Assembly: GCA_934359185.1 (NCBI GenBank)
Contig: CAKRLE010000008.1
Coordinates: forward strand, 1 to 64,000
Source of the DNA: an uncultured Lachnospira sp.
Lineage (GTDB): Bacteria; Bacillota; Clostridia; Lachnospirales; Lachnospiraceae
Length of the DNA stretch: 64,000 nucleotides
Reading direction: 5' to 3'
In this document: positions 8,271 to 17,299 of the stretch, in pieces
How the letters are laid out: each line of letters opens with the position of its first letter
Position numbering within the stretch: the stretch's first letter is position 1
Program-made: the position numbers and the translations under genes
Notes under the pieces: generated by a model
Database searches by the model: none
Told to the model about the DNA's origin: nothing
What the model saw: only the letters and a program-made list of their open reading frames with translations

Positions 8271-10100
8271 TTATTGTTCTTTTTTTAGTACAATCTGTTC
8301 TGCCAGATCATTTAAGAATACCCATCTGTCCATCTTGTATTCAAGCTCTTTTTCTTTAGCACTTTTCTCCTCCATAAGCTCATTAAGCCTACTGTATGAA
8401 GTCGCATTAGCAGCTATCTGCTCATCAAGGTCAGCTATCGCCTCCTCAAGCTTAGCTATATCATCATCTATAGTCTCATATTCCTTCTGCTGTGCATATG
8501 TAAACTTAAGCTGGCCGCTTCTGTCCTTTACATATTTCGCAGCCTTGTCATCAGAATCAGATGACTTATCTTTTGAAGCTGCATTTCCAGAATCAGAAGC
8601 TGACACATTATATATGGAAGAAACACATTTTTCTTTATAGTCCGAATATCCTCCTTCATACTGTTTAAGATGACCTCCAGCCTCAAATGCAAATATTCTG
8701 TCAACTATTCTGTCAAGAAAATATCTGTCATGTGAAACAACGATTACAATTCCTGCAAATCCATCAAGATAATCCTCTAAAATTTCAAGAGTTTCAATAT
8801 CCAGATCATTAGTCGGCTCATCAAGTATAAGCACATTAGGCGAACTCATAAGAACGCTGAGAAGATAAAGCCTTCTCTTCTCACCACCTGACAGCTTGCT
8901 TATAGGAGTCCATTGCGACTTAGGGTCAAATAAGAACTTCTCACACATCTGTGATGCAGTTGCCTTGCCATTAACAGTATTGACATACTCACCTATGCTT
9001 CTTACAAACTCAAGAACTGTCATAGAATCATCAAGCGGCTCATTTTCCTGCATAAAATATCCAATCTTTACTGTATCACCTATCTCAACAGTACCAGAAT
9101 CTGGCTGAAGCTGGCCTGTTATAATCTTCATCAGCGTAGATTTACCACAGCCATTACCGCCTATAATACCGATTCTGTCATCGCGTAAGAATATATAAGA
9201 AAAATCATCTATATATGTATGTCCATTGTATGCCTTTGTGATACCATCCAGCTCTATTGTTTTCTTTCCAAGCCTTGTAGATATAGAAGTCATCTCCATC
9301 GGCTTATTATCAAAACTTGCTCTCGCCTGCCTTGATGCCTCTTTCATATCCTCATATCTATCAATTCTAGCCTGTTGCTTTGTAGACCTTGCCTGACAAC
9401 CACGTCTTATCCATTCAAGCTCACGTCTTAATGTATTAGCTCTCTTTGCCTCTGTTGCACGAAGCATATCTTCACGCTCAGTCTTCATTTCAAGGAAACC
9501 GGAATAATTAGTTTCATAGCTGTAGAGACTGCCTTTATCAATCTCAACAATCCTGTTAGTAACATTGTCAAGAAAATATCTATCATGTGTTACCATAAGA
9601 AGCTCACCCTTAAACTTCTTAATATACTGCTCAAGCCACTCAACCATATCACTGTCAAGATGGTTAGTCGGCTCGTCAAGTATAAGAACCTCTGCCGGAC
9701 TGACAAGTGTCTTTGCCAGTGCAATTCTCTTCTTCTGCCCGCCTGACAATGTATTAATATCCTTGTCAAAATCATTGATTCCAAGCTTTGTAAGAATCTT
9801 CTTAGCTTCTGCCTCATTCGCATCCGGTTTTCCGCGGAGTACATAACCAATTATAGAGTCTTTCTCAAGAAAATCTGGTGCCTGTGCCAGATATGTAACA
9901 CTGACACTCTTCCCCTTAACAACCTGGCCGCTGTCTGGCTCCGTTAACCCCGCTATTATCTTTAAAAATGTAGATTTACCCGTACCATTGACACCGATAA
10001 CACCAATCTTGTCACCCTTGTTAACACCAAGTGTAACCTCGGAAAACAACGTCTTTTCGCCGTAGCTTTTGCTAACTTTTTCTGCATTCAATATATTCAT
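8271..10100 (-). CDS. ABC-F family ATPase (Uup/YfmR-like ribosome-associated)
   Basis: A 609-residue duplicated ATPase without membrane segments. The first half has Walker A GVNGTGKST (residues 36-44), signature LSGGQKKR and Walker B VLILDEPTNHLD. The second half has GGNGCGKST, LSGGEKRR and VLILDEPTNDLD. A charged linker and a C-terminal coiled-coil (about residues 535-605) resemble the Uup/YfmR branch of ABC-F proteins, which act on stalled or vacant ribosomes; the drug-resistance branches usually lack this tail. It begins 2 nt downstream of the SulP gene and is probably co-transcribed with it. Role on the ribosome is inferred from family. Confidence 0.9.
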   Translation of the reverse strand: MNILNAEKVSKSYGEKTLFSEVTLGVNKGDKIGVIGVNGTGKSTFLKIIAGLTEPDSGQVVKGKSVSVTYLAQAPDFLEKDSIIGYVLRGKPDANEAEAKKILTKLGINDFDKDINTLSGGQKKRIALAKTLVSPAEVLILDEPTNHLDSDMVEWLEQYIKKFKGELLMVTHDRYFLDNVTNRIVEIDKGSLYSYETNYSGFLEMKTEREDMLRATEAKRANTLRRELEWIRRGCQARSTKQQARIDRYEDMKEASRQARASFDNKPMEMTSISTRLGKKTIELDGITKAYNGHTYIDDFSYIFLRDDRIGIIGGNGCGKSTLMKIITGQLQPDSGTVEIGDTVKIGYFMQENEPLDDSMTVLEFVRSIGEYVNTVNGKATASQMCEKFLFDPKSQWTPISKLSGGEKRRLYLLSVLMSSPNVLILDEPTNDLDIETLEILEDYLDGFAGIVIVVSHDRYFLDRIVDRIFAFEAGGHLKQYEGGYSDYKEKCVSSIYNVSASDSGNAASKDKSSDSDDKAAKYVKDRSGQLKFTYAQQKEYETIDDDIAKLEEAIADLDEQIAANATSYSRLNELMEEKSAKEKELEYKMDRWVFLNDLAEQIVLKKEQ

Positions 10101-10102
10101 AT

Positions 10103-12301
10103 TCAGTCCTCTTTGTTATATCCATACATCTCCATAAGCTTTTCAGCCAGTTTAGGATCTGTCTGTTTCAAATTCTCTATGTGCTTTCTTCTTAACTGTT
10201 CAACTCTCTCATATGCCTTTGGATTAGTTTCTTTCATATATTCAGCTCTTTTTCTTCTATGAGAATATAACGCTTTCATAGCATCCGGGTTAATCATATC
10301 AAGCTTATGCTCAACTACCCCTCTACGCTGTTCAAGTATCTCCTCAACCTGTTCCTGCTTGAGCTTGCCATGCTTGACAATATCATTAAGATGCATCTCT
10401 ATCCTGTCAAGCAGCTCATTCTCATCAAACAGACCAATCCTGCCCCAGTGAAGCCTCTTCTCAGCTTCCTTAACCAGTACAAGGTCTGCCTTATCACTTG
10501 TCGCCATTCTGTTAGCAACCTCTATAGCCATCTGTTCCATAATTTTATCTGCATCTTCACCAAATGCCCATTCAATCTCAGCAAGTGCCTCATTACGCTC
10601 AAGAACTGTATCTAACGGAGTTGCTCCATCCCTGTCCTCAAGAGGATATGGTCTTTCTATTCCTGCATCTCTTAGTGCAAGTGATATTGTACGCCTTACA
10701 ACACCATTCTCAACAAGGCATCCTGCCCCCAGCTTTCTTAGCTGGTCATTAACCATTCCGACATGTTCTGTAATATAGAATTTGACATTTCTCTTCTTTA
10801 ATTTATCTGCTAGTATTACAAGCCTGTCAGCCGCAGTGATATCCACACTTCCAATACCACTCGCATCAACTATTATGGTTTGCACACCTTCCTCATCAGC
10901 CGCTGCCTCTATATCACTCTGGAACACACCTATATTAGCGAAAAACAGTGGTCCGTTAAAACTGTATATAACTGTATTCTTAATCGCATGCGCCCTTCTG
11001 TTTCTCGAAAGATTATAAAATCCAACCTCTCCAGGAATAACACCCATCCTGCTTCTTGGAGGAACTGACGCCTTAATTATGACTGATACAAACGACAGCA
11101 CAACTCCGATTATAACGCCATAAATCGTGCCAAATATCAGCACACCCGCAAACGCCGCAATAAATATAGCGAATTCTGTCTTATCTGTCTTCCATAGCTT
11201 CTTAGCCATGCTTATCTCAAGTATTCCAATCAGTGCCGCAATAACTATACCTGTGAGCACCGGCACTGGAAGATATGCAATAAGCGGTGTTCCAAATAAA
11301 AGCACAACAACCATTGATGCACCAGCCACAAGTGACATTACCTGCGATTTAACTCCAAACTGCTCCGCTATCGCTGTTCTTGAAACACTTCCGTTAAGCG
11401 GACAGCAGCCTGTAAATGCTGCGCACAGATTGGCTGCACAGTAAGCAAGTATCTCTCTGTTATTATTAATCTTATAATCATTCTTAACAGCGTAATTACT
11501 TGCTGTAAGAAGAGTTGAAGAGACAATGACAAGTGCAATGGTAAGGCTTCCCATGATTATATCCTGTGGATTTTCAAGAATCACAGAAAAATCAAGCATT
11601 TTAAACTTAGGAAGTCCTGCCTGTACCTTTGGAAGAAGTTTCACACCATAGTCCTGCACATGAAAAATGACAGTTGAAAGCCCGCCAAGCACAAGCATTA
11701 TGACAGACATAGGAAACTTTGGTGATATCTTCCTGCTCACAAGTATAATCACAATTGTTCCAATCCCCATAACAAATGACAATATATTAAAGGAAGGAAG
11801 CTCACCCACTATATGTAATATGAGTTCCACTATCTCGCCCGTTCCCGCTGTGCCACCGAACAGCTTCGCAACCTGCATAAGTATGATTGTACTGGCTATT
11901 CCAGATATAAATCCTCCGAGAACTGGTTTTGATATATAATTAACAAGCTTTCCTGCCTTAAAAACCGAGAACAGTAAAAGCCACACTGCCACAACCAATG
12001 TTATAACCGGGACAACCCTCATCGCTTCATCACTGCCTGATGTAATTCCAAGTGCAGCTATCGTACCACCTGTCAGAGCTGCTGGAGCCGCATCAACACC
12101 AAATACAAACTGAGGTGATGTAGATAATAATCCAAATATTATAACAGGAAGCAGTGAGCCATATAACCCATACACAAGAGGCAGCCCTGCTACCTGTGCA
12201 TACCCCATCGATATAGGAATAGATATAAGTGCCACAACAATTCCTGATATCAGGTCATTAACAAAATATTCTTTCTTGTAATCCTTTAATGATTGTACCA
12301 A
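10103..12301 (-). CDS. SulP-family anion transporter with STAS domain and long C-terminal tail
   Basis: A 732-residue membrane protein. Residues about 15-430 hold the 10-14 hydrophobic segments of SLC26/SulP carriers, beginning with ISGIVVALISIPISMGYA. A STAS domain follows (about 465-560, with IIVDASGIGSVDITAADRL). About 170 additional charged, mostly helical residues come after it, not part of the usual fold. The start is a TTG at 12301 with AGGA 6 nt upstream; no better start is in frame. Sulfate, bicarbonate or dicarboxylate are family substrates; which applies here is not visible. It is divergent from the methyltransferase gene and upstream of the ABC-F gene. Confidence 0.9.
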   Translation of the reverse strand: MVQSLKDYKKEYFVNDLISGIVVALISIPISMGYAQVAGLPLVYGLYGSLLPVIIFGLLSTSPQFVFGVDAAPAALTGGTIAALGITSGSDEAMRVVPVITLVVAVWLLLFSVFKAGKLVNYISKPVLGGFISGIASTIILMQVAKLFGGTAGTGEIVELILHIVGELPSFNILSFVMGIGTIVIILVSRKISPKFPMSVIMLVLGGLSTVIFHVQDYGVKLLPKVQAGLPKFKMLDFSVILENPQDIIMGSLTIALVIVSSTLLTASNYAVKNDYKINNNREILAYCAANLCAAFTGCCPLNGSVSRTAIAEQFGVKSQVMSLVAGASMVVVLLFGTPLIAYLPVPVLTGIVIAALIGILEISMAKKLWKTDKTEFAIFIAAFAGVLIFGTIYGVIIGVVLSFVSVIIKASVPPRSRMGVIPGEVGFYNLSRNRRAHAIKNTVIYSFNGPLFFANIGVFQSDIEAAADEEGVQTIIVDASGIGSVDITAADRLVILADKLKKRNVKFYITEHVGMVNDQLRKLGAGCLVENGVVRRTISLALRDAGIERPYPLEDRDGATPLDTVLERNEALAEIEWAFGEDADKIMEQMAIEVANRMATSDKADLVLVKEAEKRLHWGRIGLFDENELLDRIEMHLNDIVKHGKLKQEQVEEILEQRRGVVEHKLDMINPDAMKALYSHRRKRAEYMKETNPKAYERVEQLRRKHIENLKQTDPKLAEKLMEMYGYNKED

Positions 12302-12383
12302 TATAATTCCTCATTTCTATATTAAATATAGTCTGAATGTCCAGACGATTTCTCACGCTTAAAGTTATATCATATTTAGGCTA

Positions 12384-12412
12384 TTGGCACAATCCCGGCA
12401 TTGAGGTATACT
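12384..12412 (+). promoter_or_regulatory. Promoter for the SAM methyltransferase gene
   Basis: TTGGCA at 12384-12389, 17-nt spacer, TATACT at 12407-12412, with the ribosome site AAGGAGG about 30 nt further on. A weaker divergent candidate for the SulP gene lies in the same 150-nt gap. Confidence 0.7.
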
Positions 12413-12451
12413 ATATAAAGCAATATGCATCAGGCATTACAAGGAGGATTT

Positions 12452-13339
12452 ATGTTCATCGCAGATAATTGGAAAGAATATACGGTAATAGATACATCTA
12501 ATGGAGAAAAGCTTGAGAAATGGGGTGACTATACGCTGGTGCGCCCAGACCCTCAGGTTATATGGAACACGCCTAAGACTGAGTCTGGCTGGAAAAGAAT
12601 GAACGCCCACTATCACAGAAGCGCCAAAGGTGGCGGAGAATGGGAATTCTTTGACCTCCCACAGCAATGGCAGATTCATTATAACAGCCCATCATTTGAG
12701 CAGGAACTCACATTTAACCTTAAGCCCTTCAGTTTCAAACACACTGGTGTATTCCCAGAGCAGGCTGCTAACTGGGACTGGTTCGGCAAGCTGATATCGG
12801 ACAAGGTAAAATCAGGACAGCCTGTTAAGGTTCTTAACCTGTTCGCATATACTGGCGGTGCCACACTCGCATGCGCAGCCGCTGGCGCAAGCGTCACCCA
12901 TGTAGATGCATCTAAGGGAATTGTTGCATGGGCCAAAGAAAATGCCACATCATCAGGTCTTATTGATAAGCCTATACGCTGGATTGTTGATGACTGTGTG
13001 AAATTTGTAGAACGTGAAATCAGACGCGGCAACCACTATGATGCCATAATCATGGATCCACCATCATATGGACGAGGTCCTAAAGGCGAAATATGGAAGA
13101 TTGAAGAGGCAATACACCCTCTTGTACAGAAATGCGTACAGCTGCTCTCTGACAAGCCACTATTCTTCCTTATTAATTCATATACAACAGGACTCCAGCC
13201 TGCTGTATTAAGCTACATGTTAAACACTGATCTTAAAGGTTTTGAAGGAACTGTTGATTCTCAGGAGGTTGGTCTTCCTGTAACGTCTAACGGACTTGTT
13301 CTCCCTTGTGGTGCTTCCGGAAGATTTCAGGGCAGATAA
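12452..13339 (+). CDS. Class I SAM-dependent methyltransferase, RlmI-like catalytic family
   Basis: The frame is open from an ATG at 12425. The ATG at 12452 follows AAGGAGG at the correct distance and gives the sensible N-terminus MFIADNWKEY (295 residues). The Rossmann motif is VLNLFAYTGGATLACAAAG, the acidic residue is in THVDASKGIVAWAKENA, and the catalytic-type motif is DPPSYGRGPKG. These match the Methyltrans_SAM group that modifies large-subunit rRNA cytosines (RlmI-like), but the N-terminal PUA domain of RlmI is absent. The target is therefore uncertain. It is single and flanked by a bidirectional terminator. Confidence 0.88.
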   Translation: MFIADNWKEYTVIDTSNGEKLEKWGDYTLVRPDPQVIWNTPKTESGWKRMNAHYHRSAKGGGEWEFFDLPQQWQIHYNSPSFEQELTFNLKPFSFKHTGVFPEQAANWDWFGKLISDKVKSGQPVKVLNLFAYTGGATLACAAAGASVTHVDASKGIVAWAKENATSSGLIDKPIRWIVDDCVKFVEREIRRGNHYDAIIMDPPSYGRGPKGEIWKIEEAIHPLVQKCVQLLSDKPLFFLINSYTTGLQPAVLSYMLNTDLKGFEGTVDSQEVGLPVTSNGLVLPCGASGRFQGR

Positions 13340-13366
13340 CTATAATTAAAACATGCCATAAAAATT

Positions 13367-13409
13367 TAAACCGCTGCCAGTTCTTGAATTTCAAGTCTGA
13401 CAGCGGTTT
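13367..13409. terminator. Bidirectional terminator between the methyltransferase and thiM
   Basis: An inverted repeat with arms AAACCGCTG and CAGCGGTTT (13367-13375 and 13401-13409), an inner CAG/CTG and a nested CTTGAA/TTCAAG stem. T/A tracts occur on both sides, so it can end the plus-strand methyltransferase transcript and the minus-strand thiW-thiM transcript. Confidence 0.85.
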
Positions 13410-13469
13410 TATCAACACATTTTGTACTATAGGTCATGCTTTAGGTATTTATTTACAGTGCTGGCTTTT

Positions 13470-14357
13470 TTATAATTTCATAAGCTTAACACGCTCTACT
13501 ATATCTTCTCTTCTTATAAATGATACTGCATCATGAAGTGCAGTCTTGAATGTTCCCGGTCCAAATGCATTTCTGCCAGCATTACTGCCACGAACCATAT
13601 TTTCAGCTATTTCGGCTGATATATTAAGGACTGATGTTGCAAGCACAACTGCATCAAAAGGCTCTAATACACTCATATATGAGGCTGTTATGCACGAAAG
13701 CATACATCCTGTACCTGTAATCCCTGACATTGATGGAGTCCCATTACACAAGCCTATAGTCTCTTCGCCATTGCTTATGATATCTACCTCTCCAGTTGCA
13801 AGAACAACACATTTATAATAAGCAGCAAGTCTGCTTACAATCGCCGCAACACTCTTTAACTTTTCAACATTTCTGGCAGAAACCCTGTCTGCATCCGAGA
13901 CATCTACTCCTGACACATGTCCGGCTGCTGGAGTAAGCGCCCCTGCGGCGCCTGCAATCGACACATCTGCAAGTTTGAGTATCTCTGATACATTTCCTTT
14001 AATCACAGATGGATGCCACTGTGATATATATGATGAGCACAGTCCCATACGATAATGGCTGCAGGTTATTCCTACAACGTCTATAACGCTGCCTATATTA
14101 TTCTCTTTTGCTGTTTTAAGTGATATTCCTATAGACTCAGCTCTTGCATCCGTTATGTTAGCAAGACTTACTGACAGCCCCTTTGACATAGCCGTTATGT
14201 CAGCCACTTCGTTCGGATGCTCAGCCATAATTGGACTTACCCCTATAGCAAGCAGCAGATTGGCACAATCATTAATAGCTATCGGACTTGTTATGCAATG
14301 TATCAGAGGTTTAGCTTCTTTTAATTTATCAACACCTTTTACAAATCCAGTATTCAT
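13470..14357 (-). CDS. thiM: Hydroxyethylthiazole kinase
   Basis: ThiM phosphorylates 4-methyl-5-(2-hydroxyethyl)thiazole for thiamine salvage. The 295-residue ribokinase-fold protein has the N-terminal thiazole-binding block (NDCANLLLAIGVSPIMAE, residues 29-46), the GNVSEI motif (121-126) and the GTGC anion-hole motif (215-218) with the catalytic cysteine. It lies 11 nt downstream of thiW in a two-gene operon. No thiE or thiD is in this window, so the organism needs those elsewhere to use the product. Confidence 0.96.
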   Translation of the reverse strand: MNTGFVKGVDKLKEAKPLIHCITSPIAINDCANLLLAIGVSPIMAEHPNEVADITAMSKGLSVSLANITDARAESIGISLKTAKENNIGSVIDVVGITCSHYRMGLCSSYISQWHPSVIKGNVSEILKLADVSIAGAAGALTPAAGHVSGVDVSDADRVSARNVEKLKSVAAIVSRLAAYYKCVVLATGEVDIISNGEETIGLCNGTPSMSGITGTGCMLSCITASYMSVLEPFDAVVLATSVLNISAEIAENMVRGSNAGRNAFGPGTFKTALHDAVSFIRREDIVERVKLMKL

Positions 14358-14368
14358 ATTTACCTCCG

Positions 14369-15103
14369 TTATCCCTGTGATATCCCATTGCCATATGCTC
14401 TAACACGTTTCACAAACCAGTATATAACTGCTGCCATAATAAATACAGCCAGAACTATATATTTTAGATATGGAACTATTCCTCCTGCTTCGGCAGCAAA
14501 ATTCTTAACCAGTATGATTGTTACAAGATAGCCTATAAAGCCCATAAATGCAATGCCTAAAGCATCATTGGCCACAACGCTTCCTGTTCCATACACAGCA
14601 GAGCCGAGATTTTCCTGAAATCTTGCAAGAAGCTTTGCCTTCTGGAGCTGTTTTAAGAAAAGAAACGCAATTGTTCCTCCAATCAATGTTCCTGCTATGA
14701 ATGATGGCACATAGAAAAACCATGTAAGACCCGTTCTTCCCCATATAAATGTCATAACTGGATATGATACAATCGCGCCAATAATACCAGTTCCGAATAC
14801 CTCTCCTGCAAATGCACATACAAGTTTTCCCTTGGATAATCTGTAAAACAGACCAGAAAAGAATGCTCCGAATACCGCTCCTGTAAGTGCAAGTGGCGGA
14901 ATCCCCATAAATGCCATTCTAAGTATTCCTATGCACAGCGCACACAGGAATGCATACCATGGTCCAAGCATAACCGCACATGTCACATTAATAAAATGCG
15001 CCATAGGACACATTCCCTCAACTCTTAATATAGGAGAAATAACCACTCCTATCGCTATCATCATAGCCATGAATATCATTTTAATCAACTTCTGATTCTT
15101 CAT
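14369..15103 (-). CDS. thiW: ThiW, predicted thiazole-precursor substrate-binding (S) component of an ECF transporter
   Basis: A hydrophobic protein with about six membrane segments. I start it at the ATG at 15103 (MKNQKLIKMIFMAMM, 244 residues) because AAGGGGGT lies just upstream. Fourteen further upstream codons are open but have no ribosome site. Family features include the N-terminal IGVVISPILRVEGMCPMAHF block. S components of this group pair with a shared energising ECF module (EcfA-EcfA'-EcfT), which is not in the window. The operon with thiM points to uptake of hydroxyethylthiazole or a related precursor. Confidence 0.92.
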   Translation of the reverse strand: MKNQKLIKMIFMAMMIAIGVVISPILRVEGMCPMAHFINVTCAVMLGPWYAFLCALCIGILRMAFMGIPPLALTGAVFGAFFSGLFYRLSKGKLVCAFAGEVFGTGIIGAIVSYPVMTFIWGRTGLTWFFYVPSFIAGTLIGGTIAFLFLKQLQKAKLLARFQENLGSAVYGTGSVVANDALGIAFMGFIGYLVTIILVKNFAAEAGGIVPYLKYIVLAVFIMAAVIYWFVKRVRAYGNGISQG

Positions 15104-15104
15104 C

Positions 15105-15154
15105 TTACAACCCCCTTGTAACAAATGAAAGGCATGCCCATACAAGCACGCCTT
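15105..15154 (-). promoter_or_regulatory. thiW leader with two hairpins; ribosome site in a loop
   Basis: The short leader (about 60 nt) contains a hairpin pairing AAGGCGTGC with GCATGCCTT (15129-15137/15146-15154). A second hairpin, TTACAA/TTGTAA (15105-15110/15116-15121), has a loop that is exactly the GGGGG of the ribosome site. It is far too short to be a TPP riboswitch and lacks its conserved core. A protein- or ion-responsive translation control is possible but unproven. Confidence 0.45.
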
Positions 15155-15172
15155 CCGTATACTCTGTATAAA

Positions 15173-15200
15173 ATTATATAATCAATAGCCAGAATGTCAA
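15173..15200 (-). promoter_or_regulatory. Consensus promoter of thiW-thiM
   Basis: On the minus strand: TTGACA (15195-15200), 16-nt spacer, TATAAT (15173-15178). Both hexamers match consensus exactly. It lies directly behind the cysK stop codon. Confidence 0.85.
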
Positions 15201-15206
15201 GACTGA

Positions 15207-16145
15207 TTACTCCTCAGCAAATAACGCTGTTGAAAGGTATCTGTCTCCTAAATCTGGAAGAAGTGCAACAATAGTCTTGCCTGCATTCTCTGGTCTGTTT
15301 GCAAGGATTGCTGCAGCCTTAAGTGCGGCACCTGATGAAATACCTACTAATGTGCCTTCATTAACTGCAAATCTCTTACCCTCTGCAAATGCATCTTCAT
15401 TCTCAATAGCAATAACTTCATCATACGCCTTAGTGTTAAGTACATCTGGAACAAATCCGGCACCAATTCCCTGAATCTTGTGTGCACCTGCTGTTCCCTT
15501 TGATAATACAGGGCTTGTAGCTGGCTCAACTGCTACTATCTTAACATCTGGATTCTTAGACTTTAAATATTCGCCAACACCTGTTACAGTTCCACCTGTA
15601 CCAACACCAGCTACAAATATATCTACTTTTCCATCTGTCTGATCCCAGATTTCCGGGCCTGTTGTTGCTCTGTGTACAGCTGGATTAGCTGGGTTAACAA
15701 ACTGTCCAAGCACAACTGCTCCCGGTATAGAATCTTTTAATTCCTCTGCCTTGGCAATTGCGCCCTTCATACCCTTAGCACCTTCTGTAAGTACAATCTC
15801 TGCACCATATGCCTTTAAAAGATTACGTCTCTCAACGCTCATTGTATCAGGCATTGTAAGAACAGCCTTATATCCTTTAGTTGCTGCAACTGCCGCAAGA
15901 CCAATACCTGTGTTACCAGAAGTTGGTTCAATAATTGTTGCGCCCGGTTTAAGCTTTCCTGACTTTTCTGCATCTTCAATCATAGATAATGCTACTCTGT
16001 CCTTAACTGAACCTGCTGGATTAAATGCCTCAAGCTTAACAAGGATAGTTGCCTTGTCTGCTCCTGCTGCCTTAGCATATCTATCTGCCTTAAGAAGTGG
16101 TGTATTACCGATTAACTCTAATGTGCTCTCAACAATCTTACTCAT
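15207..16145 (-). CDS. cysK: Cysteine synthase (O-acetylserine sulfhydrylase)
   Basis: The 312-residue fold-type II PLP enzyme makes L-cysteine from O-acetylserine and sulfide. The PLP lysine is K48 in NPAGSVKDR. The substrate loop is TSGNTG (75-80), and the phosphate-binding glycine loop is GTGGTVTG (about residue 187). Length and motifs are fully standard. It has its own consensus promoter with a likely operator, and the divergently unrelated LysR gene upstream may or may not control it. Confidence 0.97.
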   Translation of the reverse strand: MSKIVESTLELIGNTPLLKADRYAKAAGADKATILVKLEAFNPAGSVKDRVALSMIEDAEKSGKLKPGATIIEPTSGNTGIGLAAVAATKGYKAVLTMPDTMSVERRNLLKAYGAEIVLTEGAKGMKGAIAKAEELKDSIPGAVVLGQFVNPANPAVHRATTGPEIWDQTDGKVDIFVAGVGTGGTVTGVGEYLKSKNPDVKIVAVEPATSPVLSKGTAGAHKIQGIGAGFVPDVLNTKAYDEVIAIENEDAFAEGKRFAVNEGTLVGISSGAALKAAAILANRPENAGKTIVALLPDLGDRYLSTALFAEE

Positions 16146-16219
16146 ATTAAAAATCCTCCTTAAACTGAATGAAGCTGCATATGATTCTTATTTTTAATCA
16201 ATTAAGCTCTTTATCATTT

Positions 16220-16236
16220 CCTACTTGTTTAGTAGG
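16220..16236 (-). promoter_or_regulatory. Candidate operator of cysK (inverted repeat, Rrf2/CymR-like)
   Basis: The minus strand reads CCTACT-AAACA-AGTAGG just downstream of the -10 element, about +9 to +25. The 6-bp arms are perfect. Its position would block transcription start or clearance. The sequence resembles sites of Rrf2-family cysteine/iron-sulfur regulators in Firmicutes. No Rrf2 gene is in the window, so the regulator is inferred. Confidence 0.6.
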
Positions 16237-16251
16237 TTTTCTATGAATTGG

Positions 16252-16280
16252 ATTATATACCTCATTTTTTATGTTGTCAA
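16252..16280 (-). promoter_or_regulatory. Consensus promoter of cysK
   Basis: On the minus strand: TTGACA at 16275-16280, 17-nt spacer, TATAAT at 16252-16257; perfect sigma-A match. Such a strong core promoter overlapped by an inverted repeat fits a repressor-controlled gene. Confidence 0.88.
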
Positions 16281-16331
16281 CACATTTATAATATTTTTGA
16301 AAAATCAGGATAAAGCTGTTAATCTACGATA

Positions 16332-17243
16332 TCATTTCAATGCTTTATCTTTATATCTGCTTATCTCTTCAAGATACTTTCTTCCCAAAGGACTAATCTC
16401 TACATCCTTACGTCTTATATAACCTATTGTCATATCTTCATCTGAATCAAGCTTTACCGCCCTATAATCATTACCATTAAGTCCCTCGCATATAATTCCA
16501 GAACACAGTGTATAACCATTGAGCCCAACCATAAGATTAAGCATTGTTGCCCTGTCGTTAGCCTTTATAAGACGTTTGTACTGATAAGTGCTCAGCACTT
16601 CCTCAGCAAAATAGAATGAGTTGTTGCTTCCCTGCTCAAATGACAGACATGGATACTCCTCAAGTTCCTCTATCGTTATAACTTTATTGTCTGCAAGCGG
16701 ATGTCCCTTCCATATATACACATAGATTCCACATGTAAGAATTGGAGTAAACTCTAATCCATATTCATTAAACAGCTTATTGAGAACATTTTTATTAAAA
16801 TCGTTAAGATACAGTATCCCTATCTCACTCTTGAAGTCTCTCACATCCTCAATCACTTCATATGTCTTTTCCTCATGCACAGCAAATTCATACTCATCCA
16901 TGCCAAACTGCTTAACCATTTCAACAAATGCATCTACTGCAAATGTGTAATGCTGCATCGAAACAGAAAATCTCTTCTTTACCTCTGTCTTATCAATATA
17001 TTTCATCTCTATAAGGTTATACTGCTCAACAACCTGTCTGGCATATCCAAGAAACTCTTCGCCCTGTGGTGTCAGTGAAATTCCACGATTGGTTCTTCTG
17101 AATATCTGTATGCCGGTCTCCTCCTCCAACTCCTTCATGGAAGCAGAAAGGCTTGGCTGTGATATAAAAAGTTCATGCGCCGCCTCATTCATTGAACGGC
17201 AGCCTGCCACCGTTATTGCATATTTTAACTGTGTAAGCGTCAT
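16332..17243 (-). CDS. LysR-family transcriptional regulator
   Basis: A 303-residue regulator with the N-terminal winged helix-turn-helix (MTLTQLKYAITVAGCRSMNE, and SQPSLSASMKELEEETG as the recognition helix) and a C-terminal effector domain. It lies upstream of cysK in the same direction and downstream of argJ. Genes of this type next to cysK often sense O-acetylserine or related sulfur metabolites, but the ligand cannot be read from the sequence. The ribosome site AAGGGGAT precedes the ATG. Confidence 0.92.
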   Translation of the reverse strand: MTLTQLKYAITVAGCRSMNEAAHELFISQPSLSASMKELEEETGIQIFRRTNRGISLTPQGEEFLGYARQVVEQYNLIEMKYIDKTEVKKRFSVSMQHYTFAVDAFVEMVKQFGMDEYEFAVHEEKTYEVIEDVRDFKSEIGILYLNDFNKNVLNKLFNEYGLEFTPILTCGIYVYIWKGHPLADNKVITIEELEEYPCLSFEQGSNNSFYFAEEVLSTYQYKRLIKANDRATMLNLMVGLNGYTLCSGIICEGLNGNDYRAVKLDSDEDMTIGYIRRKDVEISPLGRKYLEEISRYKDKALK

Positions 17244-17299
17244 ATTTTATATCCCCTTCATCATGTTTATCGTGAAATCTGCACAAAAACAAAATGTTG

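Noticed and set aside
8122..8640. A 172-codon plus-strand frame spanning the S10 leader and the ABC-F gene end
   Set aside because: It overlaps the ABC-F coding sequence antisense and the S10 promoter/leader; no ribosome site and no plausible protein.
15104..15206. TPP riboswitch ahead of thiW
   Set aside because: The leader between the promoter and ATG is about 60 nt and lacks the conserved CUGAGA and related core blocks.
16146..16245. T-box or SAM riboswitch ahead of cysK
   Set aside because: The leader is about 100 nt, has no T-box sequence or terminator hairpin, and no S-box core; an operator-type inverted repeat explains it better.
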